A DNA stretch of 18,588 nt from Gemmatimonadota bacterium (lineage in GTDB: Bacteria > Gemmatimonadota > Gemmatimonadetes > Gemmatimonadales > GWC2-71-9): positions 1 to 18,588 of the forward strand of contig JACPAP010000011.1 of the NCBI GenBank assembly GCA_016180765.1, read 5' to 3'. Below the pieces are notes generated by a model. That model did not search any database. It was not told the DNA's origin and saw only the letters and a program-made list of their open reading frames with translations. Both the position numbers and the translations under genes were made by a program. Below are positions 1 through 5,142 of the stretch, piece by piece. Position 1 is the stretch's first letter; each line of letters opens with the position of its first letter.

Positions 1-199
1 CGGACCCATTACGCCTAAGTTCATCCGGCCACCGGACCTCACCGCGGCCCAGGCCCGGGCCTATACGGACGGATACCTCTACGCGCTGGTCGCCAGCGGT
101 CGGGGCCTCATGCCGCCGTACGGCGATAAGGTCCGGGGACCGGATCGCTGGCATGTGGTGAACTACCTGCGCGGCGTGATCCAGGCGGGTGCGCCGTGA
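1..199 (+). CDS. actE: Alternative complex III cytochrome c subunit ActE, 3' end only
   Basis: The window opens inside this gene; the frame starting at base 2 reads to a TGA at 197-199. The 65 visible residues are the C-terminal half of a small class I cytochrome c domain: a helix rich in Ala/Tyr, the loop GLMPPYGD carrying the probable axial Met ligand, and the closing helix WHVVNYLRGV typical of these domains. The CxxCH haem site lies upstream of the window. The stop overlaps the next start codon (GTGA), so translation is probably coupled to actF. In alternative complex III, ActE is a periplasmic mono-haem cytochrome that passes electrons from quinol oxidation to the terminal oxidase. The assignment rests on the Met loop and on the neighbouring actF; another cytochrome c subunit is possible. 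Confidence 0.75.
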   Translation, partial: GPITPKFIRPPDLTAAQARAYTDGYLYALVASGRGLMPPYGDKVRGPDRWHVVNYLRGVIQAGAP

Positions 200-1452
200 G
201 CGCCGCCGCCAACCGCCAGGAGCTGTACCGCCGGGCCTCCGAGGTCTCGGTGCCCGGGATGGTCCTGGGCGGCGGCGCGCTGGCATTGCTCGGCGCCGTG
301 TCCTTCGTACTGTTCGCGGCCGGAGACGATCCGGCGCGGGCCTGGCGCATTTTCCACGTCAACTTCCTGTTCTTCACCGGGCTGGCGCAGGGGGCGGTGG
401 TCTTCGTGGCCGCGTACCGCATCACCAAGGGGTGGTGGGCCGGCCCCATCGTGCGGTTCGCCGAGGCCGCGTCCGCCTTCCTGCCGGTGTCGCTGATCCT
501 ATTCCTGCTGGTGTTCGTGGGGCGATGGCATCTGTTTCCCTGGATCGAGCACCCCACGCCGGTGCGGGGGCCGTGGCTCACCACCAAGTTCGTGTTCGGG
601 CGAGACCTGCTGTCGCTCCTGGTGCTGTTCGGCGTCACCCTCACGTACGTGTACCATGACTTGAGGCCGGACGTGGCGCCCCTGGTGGCGCACGCGACCG
701 GTTGGCGGCGGCGGCTGTACCAGTGGATTGCGGGCGATTACACCGGAACGCCGGAGCAATTGGCGAAGGTGGAGCACCGCCTGACCTGGCTCGCGCCCCT
801 GCTGGTCGTGCTGTACGGCTATCTCTTCTCGGTCATCGCGTTCGACCTGGTGATGTCGCTGGCGCCCTACTGGTACAGCACCATCTTCGGTTGGTTCTTC
901 TTCATGGGCGCCTTCCTGACCGGCCTCACGACGACCGGTCTCATGATGGTCTTCTGGCGCAACAAACTCGGCCTGTACGACCTGATCCGCCGCGAGCAGT
1001 TCCACGATCTGGGCAAGCTGGTCTTCGGCTTCTCGGTGTTCTGGACCTACCTGATGTTCTCGCAGTTCCTGGTGCAGTGGTACGGAAACTTACGGGTGGA
1101 GACGGCGTATCAGTTCTTCCGCATGGCGGGTCCCTGGCGGCCCGTCGCCTGGACCGTGGGCTTCATGGTGTTCCTGGTCCCCTTCTGGGGCCTGATCTGG
1201 GTGCGCTCCAAGACCGCGCCCGCGACCTTCACCCTGTTCCTCGCGGTGAGCTTCACCGGCATCTGGCTGGAGCGATACCTGTTGGTGGAGCCGTCGGCGG
1301 TGGATCGGCCGCCCGCCTTCGGGTTGCCGGAGATCGGGATCACCCTGGGGTTCCTGGGGCTGTTCCTGCTGTGCTACGGCCTGTTCGCGCGGGCCTTCCC
1401 CATGATCAGTCCGCGGCACGCGGAGGACGCGGCGAGGATGGTGCACCACTAG
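196..1452 (+). CDS. actF: Alternative complex III membrane subunit ActF (quinol:cytochrome c oxidoreductase)
   Basis: A 418-residue polytopic membrane protein with about ten hydrophobic segments and the loops expected for the NrfD/PsrC-like ActF family, for example FHVNFLFFTGLAQGAVVF near residue 55, the segment FDLVMSLAPYWYST near 216, and the FSQFLVQWYGNL stretch near 290. The length fits the family (about 400-430). In alternative complex III, ActC and ActF are the two quinone-associated integral membrane subunits. Translation starts at GTG 196, overlapping the actE stop. The TAG stop lies inside the edge of the 79-bp palindrome at 1449. Cytochrome oxidase genes often follow actF, but none does here. 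The family call is strong; which quinol and which oxidase it serves cannot be told from this window. Confidence 0.9.
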   Translation: MSAAANRQELYRRASEVSVPGMVLGGGALALLGAVSFVLFAAGDDPARAWRIFHVNFLFFTGLAQGAVVFVAAYRITKGWWAGPIVRFAEAASAFLPVSLILFLLVFVGRWHLFPWIEHPTPVRGPWLTTKFVFGRDLLSLLVLFGVTLTYVYHDLRPDVAPLVAHATGWRRRLYQWIAGDYTGTPEQLAKVEHRLTWLAPLLVVLYGYLFSVIAFDLVMSLAPYWYSTIFGWFFFMGAFLTGLTTTGLMMVFWRNKLGLYDLIRREQFHDLGKLVFGFSVFWTYLMFSQFLVQWYGNLRVETAYQFFRMAGPWRPVAWTVGFMVFLVPFWGLIWVRSKTAPATFTLFLAVSFTGIWLERYLLVEPSAVDRPPAFGLPEIGITLGFLGLFLLCYGLFARAFPMISPRHAEDAARMVHH

Positions 1453-1527
1453 TGCCGTTCCAACTGATTCCGCCTATTAGCTTGCTTACTCGCGAACCCC
1501 AGGCGCAACAAGTTGGAACGGCACTAG
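1449..1527. mobile_element. 79-bp palindromic repeat, copy 1 (MITE-like, CTAG-bounded)
   Basis: Two 27-bp arms (1449-1475 and 1501-1527) are inverted repeats with 24 of 27 positions matching. They flank a 25-bp non-palindromic centre (1476-1500) and both ends read CTAG. A second copy lies at 10391-10469 in the opposite orientation with 75 of 79 bases identical. Uniform length, terminal inverted repeats and no coding capacity fit a miniature inverted-repeat element. C-TA-element-TA-G is what an IS630/Tc1-type transposase would leave, since IS630 is known to target CTAG and duplicate TA. The family link is inference. As RNA it would fold into a long hairpin directly after actF and could protect or terminate that transcript. 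Confidence 0.8.
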
Positions 1528-1548
1528 CCACTCCGGCCCCTGCGGCCC
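1528..1548. repeat. 9-bp GC-rich minisatellite, site A (intergenic)
   Basis: Units of the form CGGCCCCTG / CGGCCACTC sit between the palindrome and the next gene. Closely related tracts occur at 4233-4260, 4847-4897, 5873-5898 and 13228-13251. Those are inside genes; this one is not, so shared protein composition alone does not explain the similarity. Confidence 0.5.
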
Positions 1549-1589
1549 GTCCGTGTAGATTAGGGGCAACCGAGCTTCCTGGAGTCCGG

Positions 1590-1763
1590 ATGCCGGAGGC
1601 CACTCAGTCGTTAGCCGAGTTCAGACAGTTCCGCAAGAAGAAGATGAACGCCGCGATCCTGGCGGCGGACAGTCTGGTCATCAAGCGCTTCTTCGCGCTC
1701 GATACCCAGACCTACCACGCGGGGGCGCTGAACGGCAAGAGCAAGGAGCTGCCCGCCAGGTGA
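1590..1763 (+). pseudogene. 5' fragment of a carboxymuconolactone decarboxylase/AhpD-like gene
   Basis: A 57-residue frame starts at ATG 1590 with GGAG five bases upstream. Its sequence (EFRQFRKKKMNAAILAAD, then RFFALDTQTYHAGALNGKSKEL) is the expected N-terminus of a CMD/AhpD-type protein of about 110 residues. It breaks off exactly where the family continues with its catalytic CxxC helix (normally KELLGLVAS followed by CDDC). The last codons are KELPAR and a stop. The remaining gene carries no redox cysteines and cannot be an active peroxidase-like enzyme. The TGA overlaps the GTG start of xdhC, and the AAGGAG inside the KEL codons is the best ribosome site for xdhC. The family assignment is from memory of the motif and is moderately sure; the truncation is clear if the family is right. 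Confidence 0.55.
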
Positions 1764-2851
1764 ACGAGCGGGCCGCGCTCTGGTTGGCCGCCGCCGAGGC
1801 GGTCGAGGCCGGGCGGGCGGCGGCCTTTGCCACGGTGGCGCGGAAACGCGGCTCGCTGCCCATGGCGAGCGACGCCAAGATGCTGGTGACGGCGGACGGC
1901 GGGCGCTGGGGCACCGTGGGCGGCGGCTGCACCGAAGCGGACGTCACCGCCCAGGCGCTCGCCACGCTCGAGACCGGCAAGCCGGAGTTCGTCAAACACA
2001 CCCTCAACGCCGATCTCATCGGCGACCTGGCACTGTCGTGCGGCGGCACGGTCGAGCTGTTCGTGGAGCCGCTGGTGGGTCCCAAGGAGCTGGCCCGGCT
2101 GTGCCGCGCCGTGGGCCAGGCCATCGAGCGGCGCCTGCCCGCGACGGTGGCTACCGCCCTTGCATGGCCCAACGGCCCCAGCAAGCTCGCCGAGGTGGGC
2201 GGCGAACGGTGGGCCGTCGGGGCGGGGGAGCGGCTGCTGAGCTCCGCCCGCCCGCGCCCGACTGTGCTCGCCCGGGCTCGCCCGGCGCACCGCCACACGG
2301 CAGCCTTCGTTGACGAGGAAGCTGAGGCCTTCATCGAGCCGATCCGGCGCTTGCCCCGGCTGACCGTGTTCGGGGCGGGCCACGTGGGGGCCGAGCTGGC
2401 GCAGCTGGCGGCGCGGGCAGGGTTCTACGTCATTGTGGTGGACGATCGGGACGAATTCGCCAACCGCGAGCGTCTCCCGGCGGCGAACGAGATCGTGGTG
2501 GAAGACTTTCGCGGTGTGCTGGACCGCCTGGTGTTCGACGAGGACGACTACGTGATTGCCGCCACGCGCGGTCATAGCTTCGATGCGTACATTATCGAAC
2601 GCACGGTGGGATCGGGAGCAGGGTACGTCGGCATGCTGGGCAGCAAGCGGAAACGGGCCGTGATCTGGCGCGCGCTGGAGGCCGCGGGCGTAGACCCTAA
2701 GGCGTTGAAGCGGGTGCGTTCGCCCATCGGCGTGGACATCGGCGCCGACACGCCGGCCGAGATCGCCGTGTCGGTGGTCGCGGAACTGGTCCGGCTACGC
2801 CGATTGGGCGCCCCTCCCGCTTCATCAGCTCGAAGCTCACGGCGTCGGTAA
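1760..2851 (+). CDS. XdhC/CoxI-family molybdenum-cofactor maturation protein
   Basis: 363 residues from GTG 1760. The N-terminal XdhC_CoxI domain is recognised by GSLPMASDAKMLVT and GTVGGGCTEADV (about residues 30-60). The C-terminal Rossmann domain begins at FGAGHVGAELAQLA (about residue 202) and continues with VVDDRDEFANRERLP, AATRGHSFDAYII and GMLGSKRKRAVIW. Family members bind molybdenum cofactor, promote its sulfuration and deliver it to xanthine/CO-dehydrogenase-type enzymes. No such hydroxylase is in the window. AAGGAG, 11 bases upstream inside the CMD fragment, is the likely ribosome site. The family-like sequence ends at about residue 350 (RLRRLG). The last 13 residues are read from the antisense of the vapC toxin gene, so the native stop appears lost. 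Core function is probably preserved. Confidence 0.85.
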   Translation: MNERAALWLAAAEAVEAGRAAAFATVARKRGSLPMASDAKMLVTADGGRWGTVGGGCTEADVTAQALATLETGKPEFVKHTLNADLIGDLALSCGGTVELFVEPLVGPKELARLCRAVGQAIERRLPATVATALAWPNGPSKLAEVGGERWAVGAGERLLSSARPRPTVLARARPAHRHTAAFVDEEAEAFIEPIRRLPRLTVFGAGHVGAELAQLAARAGFYVIVVDDRDEFANRERLPAANEIVVEDFRGVLDRLVFDEDDYVIAATRGHSFDAYIIERTVGSGAGYVGMLGSKRKRAVIWRALEAAGVDPKALKRVRSPIGVDIGADTPAEIAVSVVAELVRLRRLGAPPASSARSSRRR

Positions 2852-3164
2852 GGGAGAAGTCCTGGTCGTGGAACCGTTCGAGCCAGTTGTTTACCGCTCG
2901 CGAGACGATGGCGGTGGTCACGTCCAGCCAACGGTAGGCGGGATCAGCCAGCACTGGTGCCAGCGACGAGCGCGCTACCGCAGGCCCACTGCGCCTCAAC
3001 ATCTGCCAGTGGAATTCCGCAAGTACCAGCACGCTGCTGACCCACCGGCCGCCCGCTTGCGCAAACGATTGTGCGAGGGCGACGGCCCTGGCGTGGTATT
3101 GATCCCGCGGGGACGCGAGCGCCACGAGGGCGCCCGTGTCAATCCACGCGATTCCGCCGGGCAT
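2697..3164 (-). pseudogene. vapC: VapC-like PIN-domain toxin, 3' end replaced by antisense xdhC
   Basis: Read from ATG 3164, the first 118 residues are a PIN-domain ribonuclease: WIDTGALVALA with Asp9, VLVLAEFHW with Glu50, and FSLTDAVSFELM with Asp107 (Asp102 nearby). PIN toxins normally end with a short strand carrying a last acidic residue (the FTFDxHF motif) about 10 residues after SFELM. Here the frame passes at about base 2811 into the reverse complement of the xdhC 3' end and adds about 37 arginine/proline-rich residues before stopping at 2697. The final metal-binding acid is therefore missing and activity is doubtful. The gene overlaps the antitoxin gene by 26 bp, the usual toxin-antitoxin arrangement. 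It was probably once a functional mRNA- or tRNA-cleaving toxin. Confidence 0.7.
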
Positions 3165-3465
3165 GTTCCTCGTAGGCTTCGGCGAGGTAGTAGTCGTGCC
3201 GTTCCGCGAGGTCGGTCGGGATGGACGGGTCGTCTCCCATACAACCGATGAGGTAACGCAACGACCAGTGCGGGGGCCGCTCGGTCAGCGCCTCGGCCGC
3301 CAGGCTCCGCAGCCCGCGGCGCAGCACCTCGGCGCGGGACCAGCCCTTGGTGTGGGCAACGCGCTCAAGCAGCTCTCGGTCCTTCGGGTCCAAGTACACT
3401 TGAACCGGCTCCCGGACTTGACCCGAGCGGCGCGACGCCTTGGAGTCGTACGTCTTCTTCTTCAC
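3139..3465 (-). CDS. vapB: VapB-like ribbon-helix-helix antitoxin
   Basis: 108 residues. Residues 18-60 (EPVQVYLDPKDRELLERVA, then GWSRAEVLRRGLRSL) form a CopG/MetJ-type ribbon-helix-helix DNA-binding domain. The acidic, tyrosine-rich tail (DLAERHDYYLAEAYEEH) would wrap the toxin. GTG at 3465 is chosen because the upstream in-frame codons run into an AT-rich promoter-like stretch with no other good start. There is no Shine-Dalgarno sequence, and the predicted -10 box lies 7-8 bases upstream, so the mRNA may be leaderless. The gene is first in a two-gene unit and overlaps the toxin start by 26 bp. RHH antitoxins usually repress their own promoter, which agrees with the repeats just upstream. 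If the toxin is dead, this may persist as an orphan regulator. Confidence 0.75.
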   Translation of the reverse strand: MKKKTYDSKASRRSGQVREPVQVYLDPKDRELLERVAHTKGWSRAEVLRRGLRSLAAEALTERPPHWSLRYLIGCMGDDPSIPTDLAERHDYYLAEAYEEHARRNRVD

Positions 3466-3470
3466 AGCGA

Positions 3471-3516
3471 TAAATGTATTAAATGTAGCAGATACATGCA
3501 ACAACGCCCATGGGCG
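3471..3516 (-). promoter_or_regulatory. vapBC promoter and probable autoregulatory operator
   Basis: On the minus strand a -35-like TTGCAT (3501-3496), a 17-base spacer and a -10-like TACATT (3478-3473) place the start of transcription at or one base before the vapB GTG. Within the spacer is the inverted repeat TGTA-N5-TACA (3496-3484). An 8-base direct repeat TACATTTA occurs at 3487-3480 and 3478-3471. A perfect 12-base palindrome CGCCCATGGGCG lies at 3505-3516. The stretch is conspicuously AT-rich against its neighbours. The -35 match is weak (3 of 6), so the promoter call is tentative; the repeats are plain. Confidence 0.45.
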
Positions 3517-3539
3517 GGGTAATGGGCCGGACTTATCAC

Positions 3540-4604
3540 CTACGGGCGGCTGAGGCGGCTGAGCAGCCTGCGGAGCGAATCGTCCGGCACCAGCGCCCGG
3601 CCGGTCACCGAAAATCCCTCCCACGGCACCGTCAGGGCACGGCCCGGCTCGTCTCCGATGGCGCGCTCCGCCTGTGGCATCGCCGCGGGAGCCGCGGCGC
3701 GCTCCCTGGCAGCGCGCTCCGGCGCAGCGGTCGTGGCTCGCTGCTGGACCAACTCGATCGTCAGACCCGGGCCCAGCACCTGGATCGTCCGCGCCACAGC
3801 GGATGGTCCCGTGCCGAACACGGAGGTCCCCAGCGACGGGAGCCCGGGGATCGTTGCCAGGGGCCCGCCGAGCCGTCGTTCCGCCTCGGCCGGCGGGACG
3901 GTGATCCAGCCCCGCTCGGCCAGATCGGGCGCGGCGACGGCCGGCTGGACGCGTCGCAATGCAATCGCGGGCGCGGGGCTCGGCACCGGGGCCTCCGTTA
4001 CGCGGAGCGGCGGGGCCTCCGTATCCGGGGGGGCTTTGGCCTCCGCAGCCGCCAGGTTCGCGACCGGGCGGTCCTGGACGGCCGCCGTGGCCGTCGACGC
4101 CACCGCTCCGATTCCCTCTTGCGGAGGCCGAGCAGGTGCCTCGCGTGCGGGGGTGCCTTGAGCGAGTTGTCGGGCGGCGGGTGGCGCGGCCTGGATCGCA
4201 TCCGCTCGGACTTGGGGTGGCGTCGCTCCTGTGGCCACTCCGGCTGCTGCGGCCCCTCCGCCCTCCAACACCAGGCTCCGAGCATACCACCCGACCCCAA
4301 CGGCCAGCGCCAGGCTTGCCGCCCAGGCCAGCGTGGTCATTGGCGGGATCCTGAGTTTGCGTTCCCGCTTCCGCGCGGCGCGCTGCAGAACGGCGTCAAA
4401 CGGCGGGGGGCTCACGGCCATGGGCCCCGCCGTACCGAGAATGGCGCGCGCCCGATCGCGAAGCCGGCGCTGGTCCTCCAACCTGGCGCGACACGCGGAG
4501 CACTCGGCGAGATGTGTTTCGATCTCGCTCCGTCCCCAACCGTCCCTCTCCGTCCCTTCTCCGTCGAGGTAGGCGTGCAGTTGCCCTTCATCGAGATGGG
4601 TCAT
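3540..4604 (-). CDS. Zinc-finger (ZAS-type) anti-sigma factor, single-pass membrane protein
   Basis: 354 residues from ATG 4604. The N-terminal cytoplasmic domain has the ZAS signature HLAECSACRARLE (His31, Cys35, Cys38), which binds zinc and clamps an ECF sigma factor. A single membrane helix (TLAWAASLALAVGVGWYA, about residues 90-108) separates it from a periplasmic Ala/Pro-rich region and a more ordered C-terminal stretch (about 245-354: GWITVPPAEAERRLGG to GFSVTGRALVPDD) of unknown fold that may sense the signal. The gene starts 10 bp after the sigma factor stop and is the last gene of the unit. The start was chosen because it follows the sigma stop directly and begins the domain; a longer frame would overlap the sigma gene. 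A minisatellite tract encodes residues 115-124, just after the membrane helix. Confidence 0.85.
   Translation of the reverse strand: MTHLDEGQLHAYLDGEGTERDGWGRSEIETHLAECSACRARLEDQRRLRDRARAILGTAGPMAVSPPPFDAVLQRAARKRERKLRIPPMTTLAWAASLALAVGVGWYARSLVLEGGGAAAAGVATGATPPQVRADAIQAAPPAARQLAQGTPAREAPARPPQEGIGAVASTATAAVQDRPVANLAAAEAKAPPDTEAPPLRVTEAPVPSPAPAIALRRVQPAVAAPDLAERGWITVPPAEAERRLGGPLATIPGLPSLGTSVFGTGPSAVARTIQVLGPGLTIELVQQRATTAAPERAARERAAAPAAMPQAERAIGDEPGRALTVPWEGFSVTGRALVPDDSLRRLLSRLSRP
4233..4260. repeat. 9-bp GC-rich minisatellite, site B (in anti-sigma gene)
   Basis: Three 9-base units (GGCCACTC / CGGCTGCTG / CGGCCCCTC pattern) encode the Ala/Gly-rich residues immediately after the anti-sigma membrane helix, in frame on the minus strand. 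Shares GGCCACTCCGGC with site C and CCACTCCGGC with site A. Confidence 0.45.
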
Positions 4605-4614
4605 GTCGTTCTCG

Positions 4615-5133
4615 TCACCGCTGTTTCGTCTGCGGTCGCTGCGCCACTTGCGCCAGGGCCTCGTGCGCCTCCACCAGCTTCCTCCTGGCGCGGGCCAACG
4701 TCGTCCCAATGGCCCCGGGCTTGAGTCCCGTCTGCCGCGCGATCTCGGCGTAGTCGAACCCCGCATCCCAGAGCAGCAGGACTTCGCGGTCACGCTCGCT
4801 CAACTGATCCAGGGCCTGCCGGACCGCGTTCGCGCGCTCTTGTGCTTCTGCGGCCCCCGGGGCGTCTGCGGCCACTCCGGCCTCAGCCGCCCCTCCCGCC
4901 ATCAGCGTCAGATGCTTCTTCCTTCGTATCGCCGCCCGCGCCTCGTCCCTTGCCAGATTGGCCGCGATGGTGAACACGAACGCCCGCGGGTTCTCCGGAT
5001 CGTGGTCCAGCGCCCGGGCGAACGTCTCCTGCGCCAGGTCCTGGGCCTGGTCCGGGTCCCACACCTTGCGGTGCAGGAAGCGGACCAGGTCGGCATACGT
5101 CTCACGGTAGACCACCGCCCAATCCACGCGCAC
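4615..5133 (-). CDS. ECF-type RNA polymerase sigma factor
   Basis: 172 residues from GTG 5133. Sigma region 2 (about residues 9-67) includes DPDQAQDLAQETFARAL and the -10-recognising segment RAFVFTIAANLARDEAR. Region 4 (about 104-155) has ALDQLSERDREVLLL and the helix-turn-helix FDYAEIARQTGLKPGAIGTTLARARRKL. The two are joined by an unusually Ala/Gly-rich linker (79-98) encoded by a minisatellite tract. The gene lies 9 bp after the VIT-VWA gene stop and 10 bp before its anti-sigma partner, so all three are almost certainly one transcript. By family knowledge it would redirect RNA polymerase when the anti-sigma releases it. The target promoter cannot be read here. An in-frame GTG two codons later is an alternative start. 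Confidence 0.92.
   Translation of the reverse strand: MRVDWAVVYRETYADLVRFLHRKVWDPDQAQDLAQETFARALDHDPENPRAFVFTIAANLARDEARAAIRRKKHLTLMAGGAAEAGVAADAPGAAEAQERANAVRQALDQLSERDREVLLLWDAGFDYAEIARQTGLKPGAIGTTLARARRKLVEAHEALAQVAQRPQTKQR
4847..4897. repeat. 9-bp GC-rich minisatellite, site C (in sigma factor linker)
   Basis: About 51 bp of degenerate 9-base units (TCTGCGGCC, CACTCCGGC and variants) encode the flexible linker between sigma regions 2 and 4, in frame. It is the longest of the five related tracts in the window and also the most diverged. Confidence 0.45.
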
Positions 5134-5142
5134 GTGGCGAGT

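Noticed and set aside
1550..1589. Possible promoter (TAGATT) upstream of the CMD fragment
   Set aside because: No -35 element at suitable distance; too weak to annotate.
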